In this document: in pieces, positions 7,876-18,014 of the stretch
Layout of the letters: each line of letters starts with the position of its first letter
How positions within the stretch are numbered: the stretch's first letter is position 1
Assembly (NCBI RefSeq): GCF_007665395.1
Contig: NZ_VDND01000004.1
Coordinates: 62,001-126,000 of the forward strand
DNA from: Pseudomonas oryzihabitans
Lineage (GTDB): Bacteria > Pseudomonadota > Gammaproteobacteria > Pseudomonadales > Pseudomonadaceae
Length of the DNA stretch: 64,000 nt
Reading direction: 5' to 3'
The notes under the pieces: generated by a model
Database searches by the model: none
What the model was told of the DNA's origin: nothing
Seen by the model: the letters and a program-made list of their open reading frames with translations, nothing else
Position numbers and translations under genes: made by a program

Positions 7876-8499
7876 TTACTCGGCAGCGCCTTCTTCGGCA
7901 GCACCGTCTTCGGCTTCTTCACGGATGCGCGGCAGGTGGATGCTGGCAACCGGCAGATCGCTGCCGTGGGCCAGGGACACCAGCTCGACGCCAGCCGGAA
8001 CGGCCAGGTCGCTGAGGTGAACGATCTGGTCCAGCTCGACCTTGGCCATGTCGACTTCGATGAATTCCGGCAGGTCTTTCGGCAGGCAGGAGACTTCGAC
8101 TTCGTTGATGGTGTGCAGGATCTCGCCACCCTGCTGCTTCACGCCCACGGAGCTTTCCTGGTTCATGAAGTGCAGCGGGACGTGGGCGGTCAGCTTCTGA
8201 CCGGCGACGACGCGCAGGAAGTCGGCGTGCAGGACGTAGCCCTTGGAGGGGTGACGCTGCAGGGCCTTGACCAGGACGCTCTCGTTGCTGCCACCGACCT
8301 TCAGGGTGATGACGCTGGAGTAGGCGGCTTCGCTTTCCAGCATCTTGGCCAGGTCTTTGGCGACCAGGGTGATGGAAGCGGGGGCCTTGTCACCACCGTA
8401 GATCACGGCGGGAACGTTACCGGCATTACGACGCAGGCGGCGGCTCGCACCTTTCCCCAGGTCGGAACGCACTTCGGCATTCAGAGTGAAATCAACCAT
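7876..8499 (-). CDS. rplY: 50S ribosomal protein L25, long Ctc form
   Basis: 207 residues: an N-terminal 5S-rRNA-binding L25 domain (about 1-95, [16 protein letters not shown]) plus the C-terminal beta-domain of the TL5/Ctc type (about 96-190). The tail is acidic and Ala/Glu-rich. It follows prs after a terminator and leads the rplY-pth-ychF group. A ribosome site CTGGAG lies seven bases before the ATG. Confidence 0.96.
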   Translation of the reverse strand: MVDFTLNAEVRSDLGKGASRRLRRNAGNVPAVIYGGDKAPASITLVAKDLAKMLESEAAYSSVITLKVGGSNESVLVKALQRHPSKGYVLHADFLRVVAGQKLTAHVPLHFMNQESSVGVKQQGGEILHTINEVEVSCLPKDLPEFIEVDMAKVELDQIVHLSDLAVPAGVELVSLAHGSDLPVASIHLPRIREEAEDGAAEEGAAE

Positions 8500-8567
8500 T
8501 GTGAATCTCCAGGATAAGGAATCGGCGGGACGCGAACTTGCGACCAGTTTCTACGACCCTACCGACT

Positions 8568-8603
8568 AAAAAGCCCCGGTAGGCCATCACGGCCTTCCGG
8601 GGC
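8568..8603 (-). terminator. Rho-independent terminator of prs
   Basis: On the minus strand GCCCCGGAAGGCC, a five-base loop and GGCCTACCGGGGC are followed by TTTTTAG. It lies about 20 bases after the prs stop and separates prs from rplY, which therefore needs its own promoter in 8500-8567. Confidence 0.88.
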
Positions 8604-8623
8604 GCTTCCAGAGCGGCTGTTCC

Positions 8624-9565
8624 TTAACGGAACATCGCGCTGATGGATTCTTCGTTACTGATGCGGCGTACGGCTTCGGCCACCACCGGCGCGATGTCCA
8701 GTTGGCGGATGCGGCTGCAGGCCTGGGCCGCGGCGGACAGCGGAATGGTGTTGGTCACCACCAGCTCGTCCAGCACGGAGTTGTCGATGTTCTCGATGGC
8801 GCGACCCGACAGCACCGGGTGGGTGCAGTAGGCCAGCACCTTGGCGGCGCCGTGTTCCTTCAGGGCCTTGGCCGCGTGGCACAGGGTGCCGGCGGTATCG
8901 ACCATGTCGTCGACCAGCACGCAGGTGCGGTCCTGGATGTCACCGATGATGTGCATCACTTCCGACTGGTTGGCCTTGGGGCGACGCTTGTCGATGATCG
9001 CCAGGTCCACGCCCAGGCTCTTGGCCACGGCACGCGCACGGACCACGCCGCCGATATCGGGGGAGACGATCATCAGGTTTTCGAAACGCTGGTCTTCGAT
9101 GTCATCCACCAGGGCGGGGGAGCCGTAGATGTTGTCCACGGGAATATCGAAGAAGCCCTGGATCTGGTCGGCGTGCAGGTCGACGGTGAGCACCCGGTTG
9201 ATGCCCACCACGGTCAGCATGTCGGCCACGACCTTGGCGGTGATGGCGACCCGCGCGGAACGCGGACGGCGATCCTGGCGCGCATAGCCGAAATAGGGGA
9301 TGACCGCGGTGATACGGGTAGCCGAGGAGCGGCGGAAGGCATCGGCCATCACCACCAGTTCCATCAGGTTATCGTTGGTCGGCTCGCAGGTAGGCTGGAT
9401 GATGAAGACATCCTTGCCCCGCACGTTCTCGTTGATTTCGACGCTGATCTCGCCATCGGAGAATTTTCCGACGGAGACGTCACCGAGAGGGATGTGCAGC
9501 TGGCGCACGATGCGCCGTGCCAGATCGGGGTTGGCGTTCCCCGTGAAGACCATCATCTTGGACAC
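8624..9565 (-). CDS. prs: Ribose-phosphate pyrophosphokinase (PRPP synthetase)
   Basis: 313 residues from the GTG at 9565 (read as [11 protein letters not shown]), preceded by AGGA; the open frame extends upstream into the tRNA-Gln gene, which cannot be coding. It makes 5-phosphoribosyl diphosphate from ribose 5-phosphate and ATP for purine, pyrimidine, His, Trp and NAD synthesis. Visible motifs are the [13 protein letters not shown] region, [11 protein letters not shown] and the PRPP loop [13 protein letters not shown] tRNA-Gln gene lies 41 bp upstream on the same strand and a terminator follows. Confidence 0.97.
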   Translation of the reverse strand: MSKMMVFTGNANPDLARRIVRQLHIPLGDVSVGKFSDGEISVEINENVRGKDVFIIQPTCEPTNDNLMELVVMADAFRRSSATRITAVIPYFGYARQDRRPRSARVAITAKVVADMLTVVGINRVLTVDLHADQIQGFFDIPVDNIYGSPALVDDIEDQRFENLMIVSPDIGGVVRARAVAKSLGVDLAIIDKRRPKANQSEVMHIIGDIQDRTCVLVDDMVDTAGTLCHAAKALKEHGAAKVLAYCTHPVLSGRAIENIDNSVLDELVVTNTIPLSAAAQACSRIRQLDIAPVVAEAVRRISNEESISAMFR

Positions 9566-9606
9566 GCTGCAGTTCCTGCGGCTTGAGGTGGGTCTTGGAA
9601 GGAAAA

Positions 9607-9681
9607 TGGCAGGGGCGGCTGGATTCGAACCAACGCATGGCAGGATCAAAACCTGCTGCCTTACCGCTTGGCGACGCCCCT
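9607..9681 (-). tRNA. tRNA-Gln (anticodon UUG)
   Basis: 75 nt on the minus strand. The acceptor stem AGGGGCG pairs with CGCCCCT and is followed by an encoded CCA. The anticodon stem GCAGG/CCTGC encloses TTTTGAT with anticodon TTG, reading CAA/CAG. The T arm has GGTTCGAATCC. It lies 25 bp after the ispE stop and 41 bp before prs, so it may be cut from a longer transcript. The sequence before its 5' end has no clear promoter; a candidate lies inside ispE (9864-9892). Confidence 0.95.
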
Positions 9682-9706
9682 GTATCTTGCAGAGTACTAG
9701 CTGTAC

Positions 9707-10567
9707 TCATTCTCTGGTCAGGCTTGCCAGCGCCCGGTGCAACATGGAAACGTTGCTACCTTTGGCCACGAAGCCTGGAAGTGATGCTGGTAGCTGGCGA
9801 GCTACTGTATCAGCTTCGGTCTTATTTGGAAAGCTTCCAAATATGCAACCTCCAGTGCCGGTTAATCTAGCTGAAACAAATTTGTTTAGCAAGATCAAAG
9901 CGTTACGAATTTCTGGGTAACGCTTCTCGACCGTACTCTGGCAGTCATTCCGACCTGTCCACTCGAGAACGGCGCAAACTTTAATGGCGGGAGTGTCCCG
10001 TGTCAACAGCGGATCGGAAAAAATTTCTGCTGTACTTACAGAGACTTGCGGCACGGCCACGAGATACCAGGGTTCCGCGGGCGAAACGGGCGTGAGCTTT
10101 TCGCCCACGCCCTCGGCGAAGGCGGCCTGGCCGCGGACGAATACCGGCACGTCGGCGCCCAGGCGCAGCCCCAGGGCGGCCAGGTCATCGAGGCTGGCGT
10201 CGAGGCCCCAGAGATGATTCAGGCCGAGCAGGGTAGTGGCGGCGTCCGAGCTGCCGCCACCGATGCCGCCGCCCATGGGCAAGCGCTTGGTCAGCCAGAG
10301 GTCGGCGCCCTGGCGGGTACCGCTCTCCTGCTGCAGCAGGCGGGCGGCGCGCAGGATGAGATTCTGCTCGGGGGCGACGCCGGGGAGGCCGTCATGCAGG
10401 TGCAGGGTCCCGTCGTCACGGTCGGCGAAGCCCAGGTCGTCGCCCCAGTCGAGAAACTGAAACAGCGTCTGCAATTCGTGGTAGCCATCCGGACGGCGGC
10501 CGAGGATGTGCAGGAACAGGTTGAGCTTGGCCGGTGCCGGCAGGGTGAAGGCGGGTGTCGCGGTCAT
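9707..10567 (-). CDS. ispE: 4-diphosphocytidyl-2-C-methyl-D-erythritol kinase
   Basis: 286 residues, starting at the ATG at 10567 that overlaps the lolB stop (ATGA). It is a GHMP kinase of the MEP isoprenoid pathway that phosphorylates the 2-hydroxyl of CDP-methylerythritol. Lys14 (A-P-A-K-L-N), the glycine-rich [13 protein letters not shown] at 97-109 and the catalytic Asp139 (G-A-D-V-P-V-F) are present. Residues about 163-262 are odd: bases 9781-10080 are 50% GC by my count, against 73% in the 60 bases just upstream, and use AGA, TTA, CTA, ATA and GGA codons. The protein there is still a good IspE sequence ([12 protein letters not shown]), so the gene appears functional. Confidence 0.95.
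   Translation of the reverse strand: MTATPAFTLPAPAKLNLFLHILGRRPDGYHELQTLFQFLDWGDDLGFADRDDGTLHLHDGLPGVAPEQNLILRAARLLQQESGTRQGADLWLTKRLPMGGGIGGGSSDAATTLLGLNHLWGLDASLDDLAALGLRLGADVPVFVRGQAAFAEGVGEKLTPVSPAEPWYLVAVPQVSVSTAEIFSDPLLTRDTPAIKVCAVLEWTGRNDCQSTVEKRYPEIRNALILLNKFVSARLTGTGGCIFGSFPNKTEADTVARQLPASLPGFVAKGSNVSMLHRALASLTRE
9824..9892 (-). promoter_or_regulatory. Candidate intragenic promoter and palindromes in ispE
   Basis: On the minus strand TTGCTA (9887-9892) and TAGATT (9864-9869) are 17 bases apart, a fair sigma70 match, pointing at tRNA-Gln and prs. The spacer holds the perfect 14-bp palindrome AAACAAATTTGTTT (9874-9887, sharing one base with the -35). A second inverted repeat, ATTTGGAA/TTCCAAAT with a 3-base centre, lies at 9824-9842. 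The function is inferred. Confidence 0.4.
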
Positions 10568-11184
10568 TTGCCCAGCTCGCGCGGCTGCCAGGTCTTCACC
10601 ACCAGGATGACTTCCAGGTCCTTGCCGGTGAGCTTGAGGCGCTCGGGCAGGGTATAGCCGTTCTGCTCGGTGTAGCGGGTGTATTCGACGGTCCAGCCGT
10701 CCTGGACCAGGCGCGCCAGGTGGCTGTCGGCGTCCAGGGTCAGCTGGCTGCGGCTGTCCGGGGCCGGCAGGCCGCGCACCCACCAGAGCAGGTGCGAGAC
10801 CGGCAGGCGCCAGCCGAGCTGCTGTTCCAGCAGGGCTTCGGGGGAGTCGGCCTGGTAGCTGCCCTGGCCGGAGACGTCGAGGGTGACGGCGCCCGGGCGC
10901 CCGGTGAGACGGGTGGCGCCGCGCCCCAGGGGGCCGGCCAGGCGGATGTCGTAGTAGTCCTGGCGCTGCAGCCAGAACAGGGTGCCGCTACCGGAATCGC
11001 GCGGCGCGCGGATGCCGACCTTGCCGTCGATCTGCCAGCCGTCGAGGGCGGCGATACGCTGCTTGTGGGCTTGCCACTGGGCGGCATTGCCCTGGCCTTC
11101 CACGGCCTCCTGGCGGGAGGTGCTGGCGCAGCCGGCCAGCAGGGCGAGCAGGAACAGGGTGACGAGGGTGCGCAGGCGGATCAT
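10564..11184 (-). CDS. lolB: Outer-membrane lipoprotein insertion protein LolB
   Basis: 206 residues. Lipobox L-A-G-C with the lipidated Cys at residue 19. LolB receives lipoproteins from LolA and places them in the outer membrane. The body carries W-Q-I-D-G-K-V-G-I and the beta-rich fold typical of the family; the C-terminal part contains L-P-E-R-L-K-L-T. Its start overlaps the upstream TPR gene stop and its own stop overlaps the ispE start, both ATGA, so the three genes are translationally coupled. Confidence 0.95.
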   Translation of the reverse strand: MIRLRTLVTLFLLALLAGCASTSRQEAVEGQGNAAQWQAHKQRIAALDGWQIDGKVGIRAPRDSGSGTLFWLQRQDYYDIRLAGPLGRGATRLTGRPGAVTLDVSGQGSYQADSPEALLEQQLGWRLPVSHLLWWVRGLPAPDSRSQLTLDADSHLARLVQDGWTVEYTRYTEQNGYTLPERLKLTGKDLEVILVVKTWQPRELGK

Positions 11185-12905
11185 CGGAGGGTTTCGCTTC
11201 CAGTCAGGCGTTTGAGGGTGCCGCGCAGGATGGCGTCGTCGGCGTCGGCGTCGAGGCCCACGCGCCAGACCTTGCGGGCTTCGCTGTGCTTGCCCTGGCT
11301 CCAGAGCACCTCGCCGAGGTGGGCCGCCACTTCGGCATCGGGAAAGCGCTCGTAGGCCTGGCGCAGGTAGCGTTCGGCCTCGGCGAGCTGGCCCTGGCGA
11401 TAGCGGATCCAGCCCATGCTGTCGAGGATGGCCGGATCGTCCGGGCTCAGCTGGTGCGCCTTGTCGATCAACTGGCGCGCCTCGGCCAGGCGCGGGGTGC
11501 GATCGGCGAGGGTGTAGCCCAGGGCATTGAGCGCCATGGCGTTGTCGGGGTCGTGGACGATGATGTAGCGCAGGTCGCTTTCCAGCTGGCCGAGATCGCC
11601 GCGCTTTTCCGCCAGCATGGAGCGGACGTAGAGCAGGTTGAGGTCATTGGGATACTGCTGCAGCGCCTGCTGCACGGTCTGGTCGGCGAGGGCGGTCTGG
11701 TCGGCACTGGCCAGGCCTTCGACTTCCAGCAGGTAGAGCGGCACGGCGTATTCGCTCTGGCGCTTGCGCGCCTCGGCCAGGCGTTGGCGGGCCTCGGCGA
11801 TGCGCCCGGCGCCGAGCAGGATTTCCGTCTGGCGCTGCTGGGCGGCCAGGTAGTCGGTACCCGGGCCAACCTGGGTGTATTCGGCCAGCGCCTGGTCGGG
11901 CTGATCGAGTTCTTCGTAGCTGCGCCCCAGGTTGAGGTGCGCGGCATCCACATGGCTGCCGCGGTCGATCAGTTCCTTGAGGTAGACCTGGGCTTCGCGC
12001 CAGGCCTGGGCCTCCAGGCAGACCAGCGCCAGGGAGAATCTGAGGTCGTCGTCGTCGGGGAACTGGGCGACCAGCTCGGCGAATTCGCGCTTGGCCTGGT
12101 CCAGGCGATCCAGTTCCACCAGCAGCCGGGCATGGGCCAGGCGCAGGCGGCGGTCTTCCGGGTGCTGGCGGATGCCGGCTTCGAGCAGCGGCAGGGCCTC
12201 GGCGCTGCGGTCCTGGCTCTGCAGCAGGCGCGCGCGCAACAGCAGCGGGGCGACTTCGCGCTTGGCCGCCGGATTGCGCTCCAGCAGCTTCAGCGCCTCG
12301 TCGGGGCGACCGTCCTGCTGCAGCAGCAGCGCCTTGCCGAACAGCAACTGGCCGTTGTGCGGGTACTTGGTCAGCAGGCGGTCGAAGCTCTTGAGCAGGC
12401 CGGCGCGGGTGGTCTCGTCGGTTTCCGCGGCGGACAGGGCGAGGAAATCGAAGTGGGTATCGCCCTGGCCCTGGAGCACGCGCTCCATATAGGCCATGGA
12501 TTCGTCGTAGCGCCCGGCGCGGGCCAGCATGATGGCGGCGGCGCGCTGGGCATCGAGGTTGTCCGGCGCGTTACGGGCCCAGATCTGCGCGGTTTCCAGC
12601 GCCGGGGTATCGGCACCCAGGTATTCGGCGATGCGGAAGGCCCGCTCGGCCACGCCCGGGTCCTGGGTCGACTTGGCCTGCTCGACGTAGTTGGTCAGGG
12701 CGATGTCGAACCGATTGCGCTGGCCGGCCAGCTCGCCGACCAGCAGGTCGTAGAGGGTGTCTTCGCGGAAGGAGCCGGCCGGTTGCGGCGTGCTGGTCTT
12801 GGCGGTGGGCGGCGGGATGGCGGCAGCGGGCGCCGGCTGGCGGCCGAGGTTCTGGCAGCCGGCGAGCAACAGGGCGGTCGTCAGCAGCGCAAGGTATCTG
12901 GTCAT
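11181..12905 (-). CDS. TPR-repeat lipoprotein
   Basis: 574 residues with a lipobox L-A-G-C (Cys17). The remainder is made of tetratricopeptide-like helical pairs; the clearest are near the end ([33 protein letters not shown]), a typical outer-membrane scaffold protein. It is the conserved gene preceding lolB in Pseudomonas (PA4667 in PAO1, from memory). It is coupled to lolB by ATGA. It is divergent to hemA, with 244 bp between starts. The exact role is unknown, but assembly of cell-envelope complexes is plausible. Confidence 0.88.
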   Translation of the reverse strand: MTRYLALLTTALLLAGCQNLGRQPAPAAAIPPPTAKTSTPQPAGSFREDTLYDLLVGELAGQRNRFDIALTNYVEQAKSTQDPGVAERAFRIAEYLGADTPALETAQIWARNAPDNLDAQRAAAIMLARAGRYDESMAYMERVLQGQGDTHFDFLALSAAETDETTRAGLLKSFDRLLTKYPHNGQLLFGKALLLQQDGRPDEALKLLERNPAAKREVAPLLLRARLLQSQDRSAEALPLLEAGIRQHPEDRRLRLAHARLLVELDRLDQAKREFAELVAQFPDDDDLRFSLALVCLEAQAWREAQVYLKELIDRGSHVDAAHLNLGRSYEELDQPDQALAEYTQVGPGTDYLAAQQRQTEILLGAGRIAEARQRLAEARKRQSEYAVPLYLLEVEGLASADQTALADQTVQQALQQYPNDLNLLYVRSMLAEKRGDLGQLESDLRYIIVHDPDNAMALNALGYTLADRTPRLAEARQLIDKAHQLSPDDPAILDSMGWIRYRQGQLAEAERYLRQAYERFPDAEVAAHLGEVLWSQGKHSEARKVWRVGLDADADDAILRGTLKRLTGSETLR

Positions 12906-13149
12906 AGGGTCGGGGCGGCCTTTTTACAGTCGGTCCATCATGCCACAAGAGTGGTCCCTGCCGCGTCGCCCATGCGCAGCGGCGGGCCGGGAAGTGCGGT
13001 GGTCGAGGCTGTTGACGCCTTTTGCCCGGCAAGATTCATTCGCCCAGGCTATGACGGCGATTGTCCGACGGCTCGTCGCTGCTGGTTGTCGCCACCGCTC
13101 GCGCGTAGGACAATGTTCGGCTTTCCCATCCGTTCGACTGCTTGCGTCC
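12906..13149. other. Divergent intergenic region, TPR gene / hemA
   Basis: This 244-bp gap must hold promoters for both the tpr-lolB-ispE unit and the hemA-prfA-prmC-moeB-murI unit. TTGACG at 13012-13017 with a 17-base spacer to a poor TTCATT is the best plus-strand candidate. I see no Anr/Fnr box (TTGAT-N4-ATCAA). Confidence 0.35.
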
Positions 13150-14418
13150 ATGGCCTTTCTCGCGCTCGGCATCAATCACAAGACCGCCTCGGTTGAGGTG
13201 CGCGAACGCGTGGCTTTCACCCCGGAACAGACGGTCGAGGCCCTGCGCCAGCTGGAGCAGGCGACCCACAGCCGGGAAGCCGCCATTCTCTCCACCTGCA
13301 ACCGCAGCGAACTCTACCTGGAGGTGGAGCCCAGTCTGGCGGACGCCGTGCTGGCCTGGCTCGCCCAGTACCACCGGGTACCCCTGGAAGACCTGCGTGC
13401 CAGCATCTACCTGCACCAGGACGAAGCCGCGGTGCGGCACATGATGCGGGTGGCGGCGGGGCTGGATTCCATGGTGCTGGGCGAGCCGCAGATCCTCGGC
13501 CAGCTGAAGTCGGCCTACGCCGTGGCGCGCGAGGCCGGCACCGTCGGCCCGCTGTTGGGACGGTTGTTCCAGGCCACCTTCAACACCGCCAAGGCGGTGC
13601 GCACCGATACGGCGATCGGCGAGAACCCGGTGTCGGTGGCCTTCGCCGCGGTCAGCCTGGCCAAGCAGATCTTCAGCGACCTCAGCCGCAGCCAGGCGCT
13701 GCTGATCGGCGCCGGCGAGACCATCACCCTGGTCGCCCGCCATCTCCATGAGCAGGGCGTGCGCCGCATCGTCGTCGCCAACCGCACCCTGGAGCGGGCC
13801 AGCCACCTGGCCGAGGAATTCGGCGCCCATACCGTGCTGCTGGCCGACATTCCCGACGAACTGGTCAACAGCGACATCGTCATCAGTTCCACCGCCAGCC
13901 AGTTGCCCATCCTCGGCAAGGGCGCGGTGGAGCGGGCGCTCAAGCAGCGGCGGCACAAGCCCATCTTCATGGTCGACATCGCCGTGCCGCGCGACATCGA
14001 GCCGGAGGTGAGCGAGCTGGAGGACGTCTACCTCTATACGGTGGACGACCTGCACGAGGTGGTGGCCGAGAATCTCAAGAGTCGCCAGGGCGCCGCCCAG
14101 GCCGCCGAAAAGCTGGTGTTGGCCGGGGTCGAGGATTTCATGCAGCGGCTGCGCGAGCGCGCCGCGGTCGACGTGGTGCGGGCCTATCGCCAGCAGGGCG
14201 AGCAGATCCGCGACGACGAGCTGGCCCGCGCCCAGCGGCAGCTGGCCAACGGCGCCGATCCCCAGGAGGCCCTCGCGGCCCTGGCGCGCAGCCTGACTAA
14301 CAAGCTGATGCACGCCCCCAGCGTGCAGCTCAAGAAACTATCCGCCGAGGGGCGCGTCGACGCGCTGACCCTGGCTCAGGAACTCTTCGCCCTCGACGAG
14401 GGTTTGGACAAGACATGA
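13150..14418 (+). CDS. hemA: Glutamyl-tRNA reductase
   Basis: 422 residues from the ATG at 13150 ([13 protein letters not shown]); the frame upstream is open but not protein-like. It reduces Glu-tRNAGlu to glutamate-1-semialdehyde, the first committed step of tetrapyrrole synthesis. The catalytic Cys50 is in S-T-C-N-R-S-E. The NADPH domain has L-L-I-G-A-G-E-T, then the dimerisation domain follows to the C-terminus. Its TGA overlaps the prfA ATG. In this window hemH, at the other end of the pathway, lies 10 kb downstream. Confidence 0.97.
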   Translation: MAFLALGINHKTASVEVRERVAFTPEQTVEALRQLEQATHSREAAILSTCNRSELYLEVEPSLADAVLAWLAQYHRVPLEDLRASIYLHQDEAAVRHMMRVAAGLDSMVLGEPQILGQLKSAYAVAREAGTVGPLLGRLFQATFNTAKAVRTDTAIGENPVSVAFAAVSLAKQIFSDLSRSQALLIGAGETITLVARHLHEQGVRRIVVANRTLERASHLAEEFGAHTVLLADIPDELVNSDIVISSTASQLPILGKGAVERALKQRRHKPIFMVDIAVPRDIEPEVSELEDVYLYTVDDLHEVVAENLKSRQGAAQAAEKLVLAGVEDFMQRLRERAAVDVVRAYRQQGEQIRDDELARAQRQLANGADPQEALAALARSLTNKLMHAPSVQLKKLSAEGRVDALTLAQELFALDEGLDKT

Positions 14419-15497
14419 AGACCTCTCTGTTGCACAAGCTCGACGGTCTGCAGGACCGCTTCGAGGAGCTGACCGCGCTGTTGGGCGACGCCGAAGTCAT
14501 CAGCGACCAGACCCAGTTCCGCGCCTATTCCAAGGAATACGCCGAACTCGAGCCGGTCAGCCAGGCGTTCACCGAATACCGTAAGGTGCAGGCCGACCTG
14601 GAGGGTGCCCAGGCCCTGCTCAAGGACAGCGATCCCGACCTGCGCGAGATGGCCGAGGAAGAGGTGGCCAGCGCCAAGGCGCGGCTGCAGGAACTGGAAG
14701 ACGAGCTGCAGCGCATGATGCTGCCCAAGGATCCCAACGACGGCCGTAACGTCTTCCTGGAAATCCGTGCCGGTACCGGTGGCGACGAGGCGGCGATCTT
14801 CGCCGGCGACCTGTTCCGCATGTATTCGCGCTACGCCGAGCGCCAGGGCTGGCGCTTAGAGGTGCTTTCGGAGAACGAAGGCGAGCACGGCGGCTTCAAG
14901 GAAGTCATCGCCCGGGTCGAGGGCGACAACGTCTACGCCAAGCTCAAGTTCGAGTCCGGCGCGCACCGGGTACAGCGCGTACCCGAGACCGAATCCCAGG
15001 GCCGCATCCACACCTCGGCCTGCACCGTGGCGGTGCTGCCCGAGCCCGACGAGCAGCAGGCCATCGAGATCAATCCGGCCGACCTGCGCGTCGACACCTA
15101 TCGTTCCTCCGGCGCGGGTGGGCAGCACGTCAACAAGACCGACTCGGCGGTGCGCATCACCCACCTGCCCACCGGCATCGTGGTGGAGTGCCAGGAAGAG
15201 CGTTCGCAGCACAAGAACCGCGCCAAGGCCATGGCCTGGCTGTCGGCCAAGCTGAATGACCAGCAGGACGCGGCGGCGCACAAGGAAATGTCCGACACCC
15301 GCCGGCTGCTGGTGGGCTCGGGCGACCGCTCCGAGCGCATCCGCACCTACAACTTCCCCCAGGGCCGGGTGACCGATCACCGCATCAACCTGACCCTCTA
15401 TTCGCTGGGCGAGGTGGTCAACGGCGATGTCCAGCAGGTCATCGACCCGTTGCTGCAGGAATACCAGGCCGACCAGCTGGCAGCCCTGGGAGACTGA
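14415..15497 (+). CDS. prfA: Peptide chain release factor 1
   Basis: 360 residues. It recognises UAA and UAG and triggers peptidyl-tRNA hydrolysis. The GGQ motif is at 235-237 in [12 protein letters not shown]. The tripeptide anticodon region reads [14 protein letters not shown], of the P-x-T form of RF1. It is coupled to hemA (ATGA), and prmC, whose product methylates the GGQ glutamine, starts three bases after its stop. Confidence 0.98.
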   Translation: MKTSLLHKLDGLQDRFEELTALLGDAEVISDQTQFRAYSKEYAELEPVSQAFTEYRKVQADLEGAQALLKDSDPDLREMAEEEVASAKARLQELEDELQRMMLPKDPNDGRNVFLEIRAGTGGDEAAIFAGDLFRMYSRYAERQGWRLEVLSENEGEHGGFKEVIARVEGDNVYAKLKFESGAHRVQRVPETESQGRIHTSACTVAVLPEPDEQQAIEINPADLRVDTYRSSGAGGQHVNKTDSAVRITHLPTGIVVECQEERSQHKNRAKAMAWLSAKLNDQQDAAAHKEMSDTRRLLVGSGDRSERIRTYNFPQGRVTDHRINLTLYSLGEVVNGDVQQVIDPLLQEYQADQLAALGD

Positions 15498-15500
15498 GCC

Positions 15501-16331
15501 ATGGCCACCATCGGCGCGTTGTTGCGCGAAACCCAGTTGCCCACCTCGCCCAGTGCCCGCCTCGACGTGGAACTGCTGCTGGCCGCCGCGCTGGACAAGC
15601 CGCGCAGCTACCTGCGCACCTGGCCGGAAAAGCTGGTGTCGCGCGAGGCCCTGGCACGCTTCCAGGCCGACCTGGAGCGCCGTCGCCAGGGTGAGCCGGT
15701 GGCCTACATCCTCGGCCACCAGGGCTTCTGGTCGCTGGACCTGGAGGTCAGCCCCGACACTCTGATCCCGCGTCCCGACACCGAGGTGCTGGTGGAGACC
15801 GCCCTGGCGCTGCCGCTGGCGGACGAGGTGCAGGTGCTGGACCTTGGGACGGGGACCGGCGCCATCGCCCTGGCCCTGGCCCACGAGCGGCCGCGCTGGC
15901 GGGTCAGCGGCGTGGATCGTATCCCGGCGGCGGTCGCCTTGGCGCAGCGCAATGCCGAGCGGCTGCGGCTGGGCAATGTCCGCTTTGTCGAAAGTCATTG
16001 GTTCGCCGCCCTCACCGGGCAGCGTTTCGCGCTGATCCTCAGCAACCCTCCCTATATCGCCGGCAGCGATCACCATCTGGACGAGGGCGACGTGCGCTTC
16101 GAGCCGCGCAGTGCCCTGGTTGCCGGTGGCGATGGCCTGGACGACCTCCGCGAGCTGGTCGCGGCGGCCCCCGACCACCTGCAGCCCGGCGGCTGGCTGT
16201 GGCTGGAGCATGGCTTCGAGCAGGCTGCCGCGGTACGCGAGCTGCTGGTGCGCCGGGGCTTCGCCGAAGTCGAGAGTCGCCAGGACCTGGCTGGTCACGA
16301 ACGCATCAGCGGCGGTCGCTGGCCATGCTGA
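15501..16331 (+). CDS. prmC: Release factor glutamine methyltransferase
   Basis: 276 residues. It methylates the Gln of the GGQ motif of RF1 and RF2 using S-adenosylmethionine. The AdoMet-binding motif D-L-G-T-G-T-G-A-I is at 114-122 and the catalytic N-P-P-Y at 182-185. It starts three bases after prfA and its last seven bases overlap the start of the MoeB-like gene. Confidence 0.97.
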   Translation: MATIGALLRETQLPTSPSARLDVELLLAAALDKPRSYLRTWPEKLVSREALARFQADLERRRQGEPVAYILGHQGFWSLDLEVSPDTLIPRPDTEVLVETALALPLADEVQVLDLGTGTGAIALALAHERPRWRVSGVDRIPAAVALAQRNAERLRLGNVRFVESHWFAALTGQRFALILSNPPYIAGSDHHLDEGDVRFEPRSALVAGGDGLDDLRELVAAAPDHLQPGGWLWLEHGFEQAAAVRELLVRRGFAEVESRQDLAGHERISGGRWPC

Positions 16332-17080
16332 GCGACGGCGAACTGCTGCGCTACAGCCGGCAGATCCTGCTGGCCCAGGTGGACATCGCCGGGCAGCTGC
16401 GGCTGAAGGCGTCCAGGGTGCTTATCGTCGGCCTCGGCGGCCTGGGTTCGCCGGTGGCGCTCTACCTGGCCGCGGCCGGCGTCGGCGAATTGCACCTGGC
16501 CGACTTCGACCGGGTCGACCTGAGCAATCTGCAGCGCCAGGTGTTGCACGACGAAAGCCGCATCGGCCAGGGCAAGGTGGATTCGGCGCTGCAACGCCTC
16601 GCGGCGCTCAATCCCGAGGTGCGCCTGGTGCCGCTGCGCGAGGCGCTGGATGCCGACAGCCTGGCGGCGCGGGTGGCGGCGGTCGATCTGGTGCTGGATT
16701 GCTCCGACAATTTCACCACTCGGGCCGCGGTGAACGCGGCCTGTGTCGCCACGGGCCGGCCGCTGGTGAGCGGCGCGGCCATTCGCCTGGAAGGCCAGCT
16801 CAGCGTCTTCGATCCACGCCGCCCCGATAGTCCCTGCTACCACTGCCTCTACGGCGAGGGCAGCGAGGCGGAGCTCAGCTGCAGCGAGGCCGGGGTGCTG
16901 GGGCCGGTGGTGGGCCTGGTGGGCAGCCTGCAGGCACTGGAGGCCCTGAAATTGCTGGCCAACTTCGGCGAGCCGCTGGTGGGGCGGCTGCTGCTGGTGG
17001 ATGCGGCGGGCAGTCGCTTCCGCGAATTGCGCGTCAAGCGCGATCCGGGTTGCCCCGTGTGCGGCGCGCGCCATGGCTGA
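16325..17080 (+). CDS. moeB: MoeB/ThiF-type adenylyltransferase
   Basis: 251 residues from the ATG at 16325. E1-like superfamily: it adenylates the C-terminal glycine of a ubiquitin-like sulfur carrier (MoaD in molybdopterin synthesis, or ThiS). The nucleotide-binding G-L-G-G-L-G-S is at 36-42, D-C-S-D-N-F at 125-130, a conserved Cys at 186 and two zinc-binding pairs C-Y-H-C (171-174) and C-P-V-C (243-246). No rhodanese domain is fused. It overlaps prmC by 7 bp and murI by 8 bp. MoeB versus ThiF cannot be separated by sequence alone; position matches the gene called moeB in Pseudomonas. Confidence 0.88.
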   Translation: MLSDGELLRYSRQILLAQVDIAGQLRLKASRVLIVGLGGLGSPVALYLAAAGVGELHLADFDRVDLSNLQRQVLHDESRIGQGKVDSALQRLAALNPEVRLVPLREALDADSLAARVAAVDLVLDCSDNFTTRAAVNAACVATGRPLVSGAAIRLEGQLSVFDPRRPDSPCYHCLYGEGSEAELSCSEAGVLGPVVGLVGSLQALEALKLLANFGEPLVGRLLLVDAAGSRFRELRVKRDPGCPVCGARHG

Positions 17081-17864
17081 CGAGGCACCGATCGGAGTCT
17101 TCGACTCGGGCGTCGGCGGCCTGTCGGTGCTGGCGGAGATCCAGCGGCTGCTGCCGGCGGAAACCCTGCATTACGTGGCCGATTGCGGCCATATCCCCTA
17201 TGGCGAGAAGACGCCGGCCTTCATTCGCGAGCGCTGCCAGCTGATCGCCGCGCGGCTGCATGCCCAGGGCGCCAAGGCCCTGGTGGTGGCCTGCAACACG
17301 GCCACGGTGGCCGCGGTCGCCGACCTGCGCGAGCGCTATCCCGGCTGGCCCATCGTCGGCATGGAGCCGGCGGTCAAGCCGGCAGCCGCGGCCACCCGCA
17401 ACGGCCTGGTCGGGGTGCTGGCGACCACCGGAACGCTGCAGAGCGCCAAGTTCGCGGCCCTGCTGGACAGATTCGCCCTGGGCGTCCAGGTGCTCACCCA
17501 ACCCTGCCCGGGGCTGGTGGAGCAGGTGGAGCGGGGTGATCTGCAGGGACCCGAGACCCGCAGGCTGCTGCAGGGCTTCCTGGCACCGCTGCTGGCAGCG
17601 GGCTGCGATACCCTGATCCTGGGTTGCACCCACTATCCCTTCCTGCGCCCCTTGCTGGCCGACCTGGTACCGCCGGACGTCATCCTGGTGGACACCGGCG
17701 CAGCCGTGGCGCGCCGTCTGCAAAGTCTGCTGGTGCTGAATGACCACCTGGCCAAGGGTCCGGCTGGTCCTACCCGAGTCTGGACTTCGGGCGCCCCCGC
17801 GGCCCTGGCCAAGGTGCTACCCCAGTTGTGGCCCTCAGGCGCCGAGGTAAAGGCGTTCGTCTGA
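17073..17864 (+). CDS. murI: Glutamate racemase
   Basis: 263 residues, starting at the ATG at 17073 inside the end of moeB. It interconverts L- and D-glutamate for peptidoglycan. The motif V-F-D-S-G-V-G-G-L gives Asp11/Ser12; the two catalytic cysteines are in A-C-N-T-A and G-C-T-H-Y-P. It is the last gene of the hemA-prfA-prmC-moeB-murI unit. No obvious terminator follows. Confidence 0.97.
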   Translation: MADEAPIGVFDSGVGGLSVLAEIQRLLPAETLHYVADCGHIPYGEKTPAFIRERCQLIAARLHAQGAKALVVACNTATVAAVADLRERYPGWPIVGMEPAVKPAAAATRNGLVGVLATTGTLQSAKFAALLDRFALGVQVLTQPCPGLVEQVERGDLQGPETRRLLQGFLAPLLAAGCDTLILGCTHYPFLRPLLADLVPPDVILVDTGAAVARRLQSLLVLNDHLAKGPAGPTRVWTSGAPAALAKVLPQLWPSGAEVKAFV

Positions 17865-18014
17865 CTTTCTGCGCGCGTTTCGCTCGCCAAAATTTCGCCC
17901 AACGACTAGCATCCAGACCTGTAGGTAAAATCGCCTAGCCTGTGAACCCCTTCACGCCTTCAGGGTCAATGCTGGCGGTTCGTAAAAATTAGAAACATCC
18001 ACAAGGGCACTCTC

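Noticed and set aside
9566..9649. Upstream extension of prs
   Set aside because: The extra codons run into the tRNA-Gln gene; the GTG at 9565 has an AGGA site and gives the expected 313 residues.
9607..9681. tRNA-Gln as an integration site of a mobile island
   Set aside because: No integrase gene or repeated tRNA end was seen near it, and the flanking genes are in conserved order.
12906..13149. Anr/Fnr box before hemA
   Set aside because: No TTGAT-N4-ATCAA pattern could be found in the gap.
11286..13196. 636-codon open frame antisense to the TPR lipoprotein
   Set aside because: Same cause; low-complexity Gln/Leu/Gly composition and full overlap with a real gene.
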